Below, in pieces: positions 26,282 through 35,091 of a stretch of DNA of 64,000 nt. A program made the translations under genes and the position numbers. Every line of letters begins with the position of its first letter. Position 1 is the stretch's first letter. Where the stretch lies: NCBI GenBank assembly GCA_004020875.1, contig SAPZ01000009.1, forward strand, positions 62,001-126,000, given 5' to 3'. The DNA is from Mesorhizobium sp. (GTDB lineage Bacteria; Pseudomonadota; Alphaproteobacteria; Rhizobiales; Rhizobiaceae). Below the pieces are notes generated by a model. That model was not told the origin of the DNA. It saw only the letters and a program-made list of their open reading frames with translations, and did no database searches.

Positions 26282-26291
26282 CGAGAAGCCT

Positions 26292-26879
26292 TTGAGCTCG
26301 ACCACGGCCAGATCGGAGCAGGACAATGGCGACCGGCTGCTAGCCGGCGACATCCGCGCGCTGCGCAAGGCCCGCGGCCTCACGCTCTCCGAAATCGCCC
26401 TCAAGCTCGGCCGTTCGGTCGGCTGGGTCAGTCAGGTCGAACGCGGCCTTTCTATTCCGTCGGTCGGCGACTTGCGGGCCTTTGCCGATCTCTTCGATGT
26501 CCCGATCAGCCTGTTCTTCAGTCATGACGTGCCGGCCGAGGAAGAGCGTGGCGTGATCGTGCGCGCCGGCCGCCGTCGCGTGCTTGGCACAAGCGAATCG
26601 GGTCTGGTGGAAGAGCTTCTGTCGCCCGATCTCGGCGGTAGTTTCGAAGTGGTGCGCTCGGTGTTCGCGCCCGGCGCAGAGATGAAGACCGCCGCGCTGC
26701 GTCCGACCGAGGAGGCCGGATACATCGCCTCCGGACTGTTCGACATCGAGATAGCGGGCGTCTGGCATCGGCTTGGCGAAGGCGACTCGTTTCGCTTCGA
26801 GGGCAAGCCCTATCGCTGGCGCAATCCGGGCACCGAGCCGGCGGTCGTCATCTGGGTGGTTTCGCCGCCGGTATATTGA
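26292..26879 (+). CDS. XRE-family regulator with C-terminal cupin domain
   Basis: A 195-residue regulator. The HTH_3 domain spans about residues 18-75 (LRKARGLTLSEIALKLGRS, VGWVSQVERGLSIPS) and a cupin about 110-192 (EAGYIASGLFDIEIAG). PuuR-type proteins of this build sense small amines, amino acids or sulfur compounds. TTG start at 26292 behind GAGAAG. It is 20 bases upstream of dehydrogenase 2 and probably controls this operon and itself through the dyads at 26218-26281. Confidence 0.88.
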   Translation: MSSTTARSEQDNGDRLLAGDIRALRKARGLTLSEIALKLGRSVGWVSQVERGLSIPSVGDLRAFADLFDVPISLFFSHDVPAEEERGVIVRAGRRRVLGTSESGLVEELLSPDLGGSFEVVRSVFAPGAEMKTAALRPTEEAGYIASGLFDIEIAGVWHRLGEGDSFRFEGKPYRWRNPGTEPAVVIWVVSPPVY

Positions 26880-26899
26880 TTGAATTTGAGGAGAAAAAC

Positions 26900-29353
26900 A
26901 TGGCCGGTTTGCCGACCACGGCACGCGTGGTGATCATCGGAGGCGGTGTCGTCGGCTGCTCATCGCTTTATCATTTGTGCAAGGCGGGCTGGACCGATTG
27001 CGTGCTTTTGGAAAAGAACGAGCTGACCTCGGGCTCGACCTGGCATGCCGCCGGCAACGTCCCGACCTTCTCCTCGTCCTGGTCGCTGATGAACATGCAG
27101 CGCTATTCGACCGAACTCTACCGGGGCCTGGCCGAGGCCGTCGACTATCCGATGAACTACCATGTCACCGGTTCGCTCCGGCTCGCCCACACCAACGAAC
27201 GCATGCAGGAATTCCAGCGCGCCAAGGGCATGGGCCGCTACCAGGGTATGGATATCGACGTTGTCGGCCTCAACGAGATCAAGCGACGCTACCCCTTCAT
27301 CGAGACGCACGAACTGAAAGGCGCGCTCTATGATCCGAGCGACGGCGACATCGACCCGGCGCAACTGACCCAGGCGCTCGCGAAGGGCGCCCGCGACATG
27401 GGCGCAAAGATCATCCGCTTCTGCCCGGTCACCGGCGTTCGCCGCGAGAACGGAGAATGGGTGGTCGCCACCCCGCAGGGCGAGATCCGCTGCGAGATAG
27501 TCATTAACGCGGCCGGCTACCGCGCCGCCGAGGTCGGAAAAATGTTCGGCCGCGACGTGCCAATGATGGTGATGAGCCACCAGTACATATTGTTCGAGGA
27601 GATTCCCGAGCTTGCCGCCTGGACGAAGGAGCAGGGTCACAAATTGCCGCTGCTGCGCGACGTCGACACGTCTTATTACCTGCGCCAGGAAAAGAGCGGC
27701 ATGAATCTCGGGCCCTATGAGCGCAATTGCCGCGCGCATTGGGCGACCCACAACGATCCGATGCCGGAGGATTTTTCCTTCCAGCTTTTCCCCGATGATC
27801 TCGACCGTCTCGAGCATTATCTGGCGGATGCCGTCGCGCGCGTGCCGATCCTCGGCACAGCCGGTCTTTCCAAGGTGATCAACGGCCCGATCCCCTACGC
27901 GCCGGACGGCAACCCGCTGATCGGGCCGATGCCCGGCGTGCCGAACGCCTTCGAGGCCTGCGTCTTCACCTTCGGCATCGCGCAAGGCGGCGGCGCCGGC
28001 AAGGTGCTGGCCGAATGGGTGACAGAGGGCCAGACCGAATGGGACATGTGGTCCTGCGACCCGCGCCGTTTCACGTCGTTCGCCTCGGCGTCGGACTATT
28101 GTGTCGCCAAGGGCATCGAGATCTACGGCAACGAATATGCCATCCAGTTCCCGCGCCATGCCTGGCCTGAGGGGCGCAACCGTAAGCTTTCGCCGCTGCA
28201 TGAGCGCATCAAGGCGCTGGGCGGCCAGTTCGATGCCTATAATGGCTGGGAGCGCGCGACCTGGTATGCTGGGCCCGGCGATGACACGTCCGAGGAATCC
28301 ACCCTCACCTTCCGCCGCGACGGGCCATGGCAGCGCGCGGTGCGCGAGGAATGCCTCGCCGTGCGCGACGCCGCCGGTATCCTCGACCTGCCCGGCTTCT
28401 CGCGCTTCAACCTCGAAGGTCCGGGCGCGGCCGACTGGCTGTCGCTGCAGGTCACAGGCCTCGTGCCGAAGCCCGGCCGCATCGGCCTCGTCTATTTCGC
28501 CGACGACAAGGGCCGCATCGTCACCGAGATGTCGGTCGTGCGCCATGGCGAGGACCAGATGACGCTGATCACCGCGGCGGTGGCGCAGTGGCACGACTTC
28601 GAATGGCTGAAGTCGCGCATGCCTGCCGATGCGGCCTTCACGCTGATCGACCGGACGGAGGAATACTCGACCCAGATCCTGGCCGGACCGAATTCGCGGA
28701 AAATCCTTGCCGATGTCTGCGGCGCTGACCTGACCCTGCCCTGGCTGACGCATCAGGAAACGAGCATTGCCGGGCGCTGGGCGAAACTGGTCCGCGTCTC
28801 CTTTGCCGGCGAACTCGGCTGGGAAATCCACACCAAAGTCGCCGACACGCTCGCTGTCTTCGACGCCGTCTGGTCAGCCGGCCAGAAGCATGGCCTGAAG
28901 CCGTTCGGCATGTATGCGCTGGATTCGCTGCGGCTGGAAAAAGGCTACCGCGCCTGGAAAGGCGACCTTTCGACCGACTATTCGATCCTTCAGGGCGGGC
29001 TGGAACGCTTCGTCAAATGGGACAAGCCCGATTTCCGCGGCAAGGCGGCACTGCTTAACGAGAAGCAGCAGGGCGTGAAGAAGCGCTTCGTCACGCTGGT
29101 CGTCGAGAACCCCGGCGACTGCGACGCGCCCTATATGTCGACGCTCTGGCACGACGGCAGGATCGTCGGCGAGACGACCTCAGGCGGCTGGGGCCACCGC
29201 GTCGGCAAGTCGATCGCGCTCGGCATGTTGCGCAGCGATCTCACCGAGCCGGGCACGGCGGTCGAGGTCGAGGTTTTCGGCGATCGCTTCAAGGCCGTCG
29301 TGCAGAAGGACGAGCCGCTCTGGGATCCTAAGAATGAGAGGTTGCGGGCATGA
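26900..29353 (+). CDS. FAD-dependent DMGDH/SARDH-like dehydrogenase with GcvT domain (paralogue 2)
   Basis: An 817-residue two-domain enzyme. FAD domain: ARVVIIGGGVVGCSSLYHL at residues 8-26 and the covalent-flavin motif GSTWHAAGN near 46-54. GcvT domain in the C-terminal half (SFAGELGWEIHT). It should oxidise an N-methyl amine and hand the carbon to tetrahydrofolate. ATG 26900 follows GAGGAGA. Its stop overlaps the homocysteine methyltransferase start (ATGA). The substrate could be dimethylglycine or another N-methylated amino acid; three paralogues in one window suggest divided substrates. Confidence 0.9.
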   Translation: MAGLPTTARVVIIGGGVVGCSSLYHLCKAGWTDCVLLEKNELTSGSTWHAAGNVPTFSSSWSLMNMQRYSTELYRGLAEAVDYPMNYHVTGSLRLAHTNERMQEFQRAKGMGRYQGMDIDVVGLNEIKRRYPFIETHELKGALYDPSDGDIDPAQLTQALAKGARDMGAKIIRFCPVTGVRRENGEWVVATPQGEIRCEIVINAAGYRAAEVGKMFGRDVPMMVMSHQYILFEEIPELAAWTKEQGHKLPLLRDVDTSYYLRQEKSGMNLGPYERNCRAHWATHNDPMPEDFSFQLFPDDLDRLEHYLADAVARVPILGTAGLSKVINGPIPYAPDGNPLIGPMPGVPNAFEACVFTFGIAQGGGAGKVLAEWVTEGQTEWDMWSCDPRRFTSFASASDYCVAKGIEIYGNEYAIQFPRHAWPEGRNRKLSPLHERIKALGGQFDAYNGWERATWYAGPGDDTSEESTLTFRRDGPWQRAVREECLAVRDAAGILDLPGFSRFNLEGPGAADWLSLQVTGLVPKPGRIGLVYFADDKGRIVTEMSVVRHGEDQMTLITAAVAQWHDFEWLKSRMPADAAFTLIDRTEEYSTQILAGPNSRKILADVCGADLTLPWLTHQETSIAGRWAKLVRVSFAGELGWEIHTKVADTLAVFDAVWSAGQKHGLKPFGMYALDSLRLEKGYRAWKGDLSTDYSILQGGLERFVKWDKPDFRGKAALLNEKQQGVKKRFVTLVVENPGDCDAPYMSTLWHDGRIVGETTSGGWGHRVGKSIALGMLRSDLTEPGTAVEVEVFGDRFKAVVQKDEPLWDPKNERLRA

Positions 29354-30249
29354 CTTCCGTTATCCTCACCGATGGCGGCATGGGCCAGGAACTGGTTCGC
29401 CGCAGCAAATCCGAGCCGACGCCGCTGTGGTCGGCCAGGGTGCTGATCGACGAGCCGGACCTTGTGCGCAACCTGCATGTCGAATTCATCCAGGCGGGTG
29501 CTCGTGTCATCACCATAAACACCTATGCGGCAACGCCGGAGCGCCTGGCGCGCGAAGGCGCGGAAGATCTGTTCGAGCCGCTGCAGAAGCGCGGCATCCA
29601 ACTGGCGAGGCAGGCCCGCGACGAAGCGGGCGACGCCGCGATCGCTGGCTGCCTGTCGCCCTTGTTCGGCAGCTATGCGCCGGCGCTGACCATTTCCTTC
29701 GATGAGACGCTCGACATCTATCGCCGCATCGTCGCCGAGCAGACCGACGGTGTTGACCTGTTCCTGTGCGAGACCATGGCGTCCGCCGACGAGGCGCGCG
29801 CAGCCGTCACCGCGGCATCCGAAACCGGCAAGCCGGTATGGGTGTCCTGGACGCTTGCCGACCACGGCGCGCCACGCCTGCGCAGCGGCGAGACCATTGC
29901 CGGTGCGGTAGGCGCCCTCGGCGACCTGCCGGTTGCGGCCCGGCTGCTAAACTGCTGCCGGCCCGAAGCCATCTCCGCGGCCTTGCCGGAACTCGTCGCG
30001 CTCGGCGGACCGGTTGGCGCTTACGCCAATGGCTTCACCTCCGTCGAGGCGCTGAAGCATGGCGGCACCGTCGACGTGCTGCATGCCCGCCACGATCTCG
30101 ACCCGCAGGCCTATGCCGACCAGGCCATCGGCTGGGTCGAAGCCGGCGCCGGCATCGTCGGCGGCTGCTGCGAGGTCGGCCCCGCTCATATCGCCGCCCT
30201 GCGCGACCGGCTCGAGCAGGCCGGCCATCGGATCTCGGGAGTTCAGTGA
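29350..30249 (+). CDS. Homocysteine S-methyltransferase (betaine-type)
   Basis: A 299-residue zinc methyltransferase of the BHMT/MmuM family. The zinc thiolates are visible: NCC at residues 201-203 and GGCC at 271-274, with the N-terminal LTDGGMGQEL. It moves a methyl group from betaine, methylmethionine or a related donor to homocysteine, giving methionine. Between two demethylating dehydrogenases the likely donor is a betaine-like compound, so the operon would take one methyl here and the rest by oxidation. ATGA overlap upstream and TGATG overlap downstream. Confidence 0.88.
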   Translation: MTSVILTDGGMGQELVRRSKSEPTPLWSARVLIDEPDLVRNLHVEFIQAGARVITINTYAATPERLAREGAEDLFEPLQKRGIQLARQARDEAGDAAIAGCLSPLFGSYAPALTISFDETLDIYRRIVAEQTDGVDLFLCETMASADEARAAVTAASETGKPVWVSWTLADHGAPRLRSGETIAGAVGALGDLPVAARLLNCCRPEAISAALPELVALGGPVGAYANGFTSVEALKHGGTVDVLHARHDLDPQAYADQAIGWVEAGAGIVGGCCEVGPAHIAALRDRLEQAGHRISGVQ

Positions 30250-31430
30250 TGCCAAGACCATCGAAGCGCATTACCGCCATCGTTCCTTCGGGCAAGGACG
30301 GCTGGGAAGTCCATTCGGCCGCCTGGGCCCGTCAGCAGGCCGGCGAGGATATCATCATGCTGTCGGTCGGCGATCACGACTTCGACACGCCTTCGGAGAC
30401 GATCGAGGCTTGTGTAAACGCCGTGCGCGGCAGCAACCATCATTATACGCCGCTGCCTGGCCTGCCGCGCCTGCGCAAGGCAATGGCGGCCGCATCCACC
30501 GCCTGCACCGGCATCGAAACGGAACCCGACGAGATCATCGCCACCCAAGGCGGTCAGGCAGCGCTTTACGCCGCCGTGCAGACCGTGTTGGACCCTGGCG
30601 ACCACGCCATCGTTGTCGCGCCCTATTACGCCACCTACCCCAACACTTTCAGCGCCGCCGGCGCGGCCTTCACCGTGGTCGAGACGCCTGCCGAGGACGG
30701 TTTCCAGCCCCGCGCGGACATGATCCGCGCCGCGCTGAAGCCCAACACCCGGGCCATCCTGATCAACACGCCGAACAACCCGACCGGTGCCGTCTATTCG
30801 CGCGAGCGGCTGGAGGAGCTGGCCGCGATTTGCAAAGAGCACGATCTCTGGCTCCTGTCTGACGAGGTCTACTGGACGCTCGGCGGCGGCGAGCACATCT
30901 CGCCGCGCTCGCTGCCTGGCATGGCCGAGCGCACCCTGGTCATCAACTCGATGTCGAAAAGTCACGGCATGACGGGATGGCGCATGGGCTGGCTGACCGG
31001 CCCGAGAGAGATGATCCGGCTGCTCACCGACCTCAACCTTGTGACGACCTACGGCCTGCCGGCTTTCATCTCGATCGCCTGCGCCGAAGCGCTCGAGAAC
31101 CACTATGGCGTGAAAGAGATCGCCGAGCGCTATGCGGCGCGGCGTGCCCTGATGCTGGAGGCCATCCGCGGCATGAACGACGTCACCGTGCACGGTTCGG
31201 AAGGCGGCATGTATGTGATGCTCGATATCTCCGCCATCGAGCCCGATGATGAGAAATTCGCCTGGGGCCTGCTCGACAAGGAGAAGGTCGGCGTCATGCC
31301 GGGGTCGAGCTTCGGCGAAGCCGCCGCCGGCCACATCCGCATCAGCCTCTGCCAGCCCGAGCCCACCCTCAAGGAAGCCGCACTTCGCCTGCGCCGCTTC
31401 GCTTCCAACTACCGCCGCGAGGCCGCATGA
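30249..31430 (+). CDS. PLP-dependent aminotransferase, class I/II
   Basis: A 393-residue fold-type I enzyme. The PLP Lys is K237 in NSMSKSHGMTGWRMGW, the Asn of NTPNNPTG is near 173-180, the Asp of LLSDEVYW is at about 205, and the carboxylate-binding Arg is in HIRISL. It resembles arginine:pyruvate or aspartate-type aminotransferases. It could remove the amino group from a demethylated product in this operon, but the substrate is not defined by sequence. ATG 30249 overlaps the previous stop; its own stop overlaps dehydrogenase 3. Confidence 0.88.
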   Translation: MPRPSKRITAIVPSGKDGWEVHSAAWARQQAGEDIIMLSVGDHDFDTPSETIEACVNAVRGSNHHYTPLPGLPRLRKAMAAASTACTGIETEPDEIIATQGGQAALYAAVQTVLDPGDHAIVVAPYYATYPNTFSAAGAAFTVVETPAEDGFQPRADMIRAALKPNTRAILINTPNNPTGAVYSRERLEELAAICKEHDLWLLSDEVYWTLGGGEHISPRSLPGMAERTLVINSMSKSHGMTGWRMGWLTGPREMIRLLTDLNLVTTYGLPAFISIACAEALENHYGVKEIAERYAARRALMLEAIRGMNDVTVHGSEGGMYVMLDISAIEPDDEKFAWGLLDKEKVGVMPGSSFGEAAAGHIRISLCQPEPTLKEAALRLRRFASNYRREAA

Positions 31431-33874
31431 CCAGGAGTGTCCCCAGCAAAGCCCGCGCCGTGATCATCGGCGGCGGCGTCTCCGGCTGCTCGGTCGCCTA
31501 TCACCTGGCGAAGCTCGGCTGGACCGACATCGTGCTGCTCGAACGCAAGCAGCTCACTTGCGGCACCACCTGGCACGCGGCCGGCCTGATCGGCCAATTG
31601 CGCGGCTCGCAGAACATGACGCGGCTGGCGAAATACTCGGCCGACCTCTACGTCAAGCTCGAAGCCGAGACCGATGTCGGCACCGGCATGCGCCAGGTCG
31701 GCTCGATCACCGTCGCTCTGACCGAGGAACGCAAGCACGAGATCTACAGGCAGGCCTCGCTCGCCCGTGCCTTCGATATCGACGTGCGTGAGATTTCGCC
31801 GAGCGAAGTGAAGGAGATGTATCCACACCTCAATGTCTCCGACGTGGTTGGCGCCGTGCATCTGCCGCTCGACGGCCAGTGCGACCCGGCCAACATCGCC
31901 ATGGCACTGGCCAAGGGCGCGCGCCAGCGTGGCGCGACAATAATCGAGAACGTCAAGGTCACCAAGGTCCACACGAAGAACGGCCGCGTCTCCGGCGTCT
32001 CCTGGGCGCAAGGCGAGGACCAGGGCACGATCGAGACCGACATCGTCATCAACTGCGCCGGCATGTGGGCGCGCGAGCTCGGGCGTCAGAACGGCGTCAC
32101 CATCCCGCTGCATGCCTGCGAGCATTTCTACCTCGTCACCGAACCTATCCCGGGCCTGTCGCGCCTGCCGGTGCTGCGCGTGCCGGACGAGTGCGCCTAT
32201 TACAAGGAGGACGCCGGCAAGATGATGCTGGGCGCCTTCGAGCCGGTGGCGAAACCCTGGGGCATGGAAGGAATCCGCGAGGATTTCTGCTTCGACCAAC
32301 TGCCCGAGGACATGGACCATTTCGAGCCGATCCTCGAAATGGGCGTGAACCGCATGCCGATGCTGGGCACCGCCGGCATCCACACCTTCTTCAACGGTCC
32401 CGAGAGTTTCACGCCCGACGATCGCTATTATCTCGGCGAGGCGCCCGAGCTTTCAGGCTACTGGATGGCTACCGGCTATAATTCGATCGGCATCGTCTCG
32501 TCGGGCGGCGCCGGCATGGCGCTGGCGCAATGGATCAATGACGGCGAAGCGCCCTTCGACCTTTGGGAGGTCGACATCCGCCGCGCCCAGCCTTTTCAGA
32601 AGAACCGCCGCTATCTGAAGGAGCGAGTCTCGGAAACGCTCGGTCTGCTCTATGCCGACCATTTCCCCTACCGCCAGATGGCGACCTCGCGCGGCGTGCG
32701 CCGCTCGCCCTTGCACGAGCATCTCAAGGCACTCGGCGCCGTCTTCGGCGAAGTCGCCGGCTGGGAGCGCGCCAATTGGTTTGCCCGCGAAGGCCAGGAG
32801 CGCGAATACCGCTATTCCTGGAAGCGGCAGAACTGGTTCGACAACCAGCGCGAGGAACATCTCGCGGTGCGCAACGGCGTCGGCCTGTTCGACATGACCT
32901 CCTTCGGCAAGATCCGCGTCGAGGGCCGCGACGCCTGCGCGTTCCTGCAAAGGCTCTGCGCCAACGACATGGACGTCGCGCCGGGCAAGATCGTCTACAC
33001 GCAGATGCTCAACCAGCGCGGCGGCATCGAGAGCGACCTCACTGTGACGCGGCTTTCGGAAACAGCCTATTTCCTGGTCGTGCCAGGCGCCACGCTGCAG
33101 CGTGATCTTGCCTGGCTGGGAAAGCATGTGGCCGACGAGTTCGTCGTCATCACCGACGTCACCGCCGCCGAAGCCGTGATCTGCGTGATGGGTCCGGAGG
33201 CGCGTAAACTGATCCAGAAGGTCAGCCCGAACGACTTCTCCAACGAAGCCAATCCGTTCGGCACGTTCCAGGAGATCGAGATCGGCATGGGGCTGGCCCG
33301 CGCCCACCGCGTCACCTATGTCGGCGAGCTTGGCTGGGAACTCTATGTCTCGACCGAGCAGGCCGCCCATGTCTTCGAGGCGATCACGGAAGCCGGCGCC
33401 GATATAGGCCTGAAACTCTGCGGCCTGCATACGCTCGATTCCTGCCGTATCGAGAAGGCTTTCCGCCATTTCGGCCACGACATCACCGACGAGGACAATG
33501 TGCTGGAGGCTGGCCTTGGCTTTGCGGTGAAGACGAGCAAAGCCGGCTTCATCGGCCGCGACGCCGTGCTCAGGAAGAAGGAAGCCGGCCTGTCACGCCG
33601 GCTGGTACAGTTCCGCCTGAAGGACCCTCAGCCGTTGCTCTTCCACAACGAAGCGATCCTGCGCGACGGCCGGATTGTCGGCCCGATCACCTCGGGCAAT
33701 TACGGCCACCATCTCGGTGGCGCGATCGGCCTTGGTTACGTGCCCTGCGAGGGCGAGAGCGAGGCGGACCTGCTGGGCTCATCCTATGAGGTGGAGATCG
33801 CCGGCGAGCGTTTCGCGGCGGAGACTTCGCTTAGGCCGATGTATGATCCGAAGGCGGAGCGCGTGAAGATGTAG
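31427..33874 (+). CDS. FAD-dependent DMGDH/SARDH-like dehydrogenase with GcvT domain (paralogue 3)
   Basis: An 815-residue enzyme with the same two-domain layout. FAD segment AVIIGGGVSGCSVAYHLAK at about 11-29, flavin-linking GTTWHAAGL near 46-54, and GcvT with VTYVGELGWELYVS. It is closest in style to bona fide dimethylglycine/sarcosine dehydrogenases. Last gene of the operon that begins with the XRE-cupin regulator; start ATG 31427 overlaps the aminotransferase stop. Electrons would normally go to an electron-transfer flavoprotein, which is not encoded in this window. Confidence 0.9.
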   Translation: MTRSVPSKARAVIIGGGVSGCSVAYHLAKLGWTDIVLLERKQLTCGTTWHAAGLIGQLRGSQNMTRLAKYSADLYVKLEAETDVGTGMRQVGSITVALTEERKHEIYRQASLARAFDIDVREISPSEVKEMYPHLNVSDVVGAVHLPLDGQCDPANIAMALAKGARQRGATIIENVKVTKVHTKNGRVSGVSWAQGEDQGTIETDIVINCAGMWARELGRQNGVTIPLHACEHFYLVTEPIPGLSRLPVLRVPDECAYYKEDAGKMMLGAFEPVAKPWGMEGIREDFCFDQLPEDMDHFEPILEMGVNRMPMLGTAGIHTFFNGPESFTPDDRYYLGEAPELSGYWMATGYNSIGIVSSGGAGMALAQWINDGEAPFDLWEVDIRRAQPFQKNRRYLKERVSETLGLLYADHFPYRQMATSRGVRRSPLHEHLKALGAVFGEVAGWERANWFAREGQEREYRYSWKRQNWFDNQREEHLAVRNGVGLFDMTSFGKIRVEGRDACAFLQRLCANDMDVAPGKIVYTQMLNQRGGIESDLTVTRLSETAYFLVVPGATLQRDLAWLGKHVADEFVVITDVTAAEAVICVMGPEARKLIQKVSPNDFSNEANPFGTFQEIEIGMGLARAHRVTYVGELGWELYVSTEQAAHVFEAITEAGADIGLKLCGLHTLDSCRIEKAFRHFGHDITDEDNVLEAGLGFAVKTSKAGFIGRDAVLRKKEAGLSRRLVQFRLKDPQPLLFHNEAILRDGRIVGPITSGNYGHHLGGAIGLGYVPCEGESEADLLGSSYEVEIAGERFAAETSLRPMYDPKAERVKM

Positions 33875-33889
33875 CGCGGCTCTCCCTCC

Positions 33890-33908
33890 TCCCCTTGCAA
33901 AGGGAGAA
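33890..33908. terminator. CTCCCCTTG/CAAAGGGAG hairpin between convergent genes
   Basis: Inverted repeat CTCCCCTTG then CAAAGGGAG in the 45-base gap between convergent genes. It could end both transcripts. It also resembles a dispersed rhizobial palindrome, and no T-run follows. Confidence 0.4.
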
Positions 33909-33919
33909 GGAAAGGCGCT

Positions 33920-34507
33920 TCAAAACCTTTCCAGCTTCGCCCGCACCTTCCCCAAAAATGCCGCCCGGCTCTTCGGCGTCGACGAATCCATCAGATAGTG
34001 CGCCAGGAAGAAGGTCTTGCAGCGCGTGGCGCACAACGCCCGCATGCCGCGCAGGATGGTCTTGCGGCCCGGCTGGCCTACGACCACGCTCCACCAGGTC
34101 GGAGCGCCGCAGGTGGTGATGACGCCGACCTTGGTGACATGCCGCATCAGCGACGTTATTCGCCCTTTGCCGGCCGGCAACTTGAAAGCGATGTCGGCGG
34201 CCCAGACCCGGTCAAACCAGCCCTTCAGCATCGCTGGCAGCCCGTACCACCAGGTCGGATAGATGAAGAGGATCGCCTCGGCCCATTGCAGATGCTCGAA
34301 ATGCGGTTCGAGTGCCGGATCCTCAGGCGCGCGGTCGTTATAGGAGCGCCGCTCCTCGCAGCTCATCACTGGATTGAAGTTCTCGGCGTAGAGGTCGAGC
34401 AGCCGCACGTCCCAGCCTCTCCGCGTCAAGACCTCCACCGCCGTGCCGCGGATCGCCGCGCAGTAGCTTTCCGGCACCGGATGGCAATAGACCACCAGCA
34501 CGCGCAT
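33920..34507 (-). CDS. Flavodoxin-fold NAD(P)H oxidoreductase (copy A)
   Basis: A 195-residue protein of the KefF/NQO1 flavodoxin-like family. It begins VLVVYCHPVPESYCAAI and has the FMN-binding FIYPTWWYGLPAMLKGWFDRV near residues 80-100. It is homologous to the next gene upstream (copy B), with the same HPxPES start, WxYGxPAxLKGxFDRV and a LAHYLMDSST end, so the pair arose by tandem duplication. Last gene of a long minus-strand operon with an importer, amidohydrolase and FAD oxidase. Its start overlaps the copy B stop by one base. Confidence 0.88.
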   Translation of the reverse strand: MRVLVVYCHPVPESYCAAIRGTAVEVLTRRGWDVRLLDLYAENFNPVMSCEERRSYNDRAPEDPALEPHFEHLQWAEAILFIYPTWWYGLPAMLKGWFDRVWAADIAFKLPAGKGRITSLMRHVTKVGVITTCGAPTWWSVVVGQPGRKTILRGMRALCATRCKTFFLAHYLMDSSTPKSRAAFLGKVRAKLERF

Positions 34508-35091
34508 CAGAATTGATCCATGCTGACCGCGACCTTTGCCATGAACGCGTTGCGCGTCTCGTCGGTCGAAAGGTTCATCGAATAATGCGCGAGGTAGGAG
34601 ACGGGAGCGCCGGGCTTGATGGTGGCCCGCAGCATGCGCTTGACGATCTTGCGCGGCGGGTCGCCCATCAGCATGGCGCGAAAGCGGCTGCCGCCATAGG
34701 TGGTCACGGCGGCGAGCTTGCGGATGTTGTGCAGCGTCGGCCGTACCTTACCGTCGACCAGCTTGAACGACACGCCGGGCAGGAAGACACGGTCGAAAAA
34801 ACCTTTCAGGATCGCCGGATAGCCGTAATTCCAGACCGGGAAGGACAGCACCAGCGCCTCGGCCTTGCGTAGCCTTTCGACATAGCCGGCGACGGCGTCG
34901 GCCGGGCCGCGCGGATCGTGGTAGCCGAGCCGCTCAGTCCGCGTCAGCCGCGGGTCAAAATCCTCGGCATAGAGATCGCAATCGTCGACGGCATGGCCAG
35001 CCGCCGCGAGCCGCTCGACGATCGTCCGGTGCAGCCCGGCATTGAAGCTGGTCTCCACCGGATGGGCGTAAAGCACGAGGATGTTCATCAA
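34507..35091 (-). CDS. Flavodoxin-fold NAD(P)H oxidoreductase (copy B)
   Basis: A 194-residue paralogue of the protein encoded at 33920. It starts ILVLYAHPVETSFNAGLH and carries PVWNYGYPAILKGFFDRVF near residues 82-100. Both may supply reduced flavin or reduce a quinone-like intermediate for the pathway of this operon. The gene overlaps the FAD oxidase stop by 4 bases. Confidence 0.88.
   Translation of the reverse strand: MMNILVLYAHPVETSFNAGLHRTIVERLAAAGHAVDDCDLYAEDFDPRLTRTERLGYHDPRGPADAVAGYVERLRKAEALVLSFPVWNYGYPAILKGFFDRVFLPGVSFKLVDGKVRPTLHNIRKLAAVTTYGGSRFRAMLMGDPPRKIVKRMLRATIKPGAPVSYLAHYSMNLSTDETRNAFMAKVAVSMDQF

Noticed and set aside
26960..28831. 623-codon minus-strand frame opposite dehydrogenase 2
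   Set aside because: Antisense shadow; no domain, no ribosome site.
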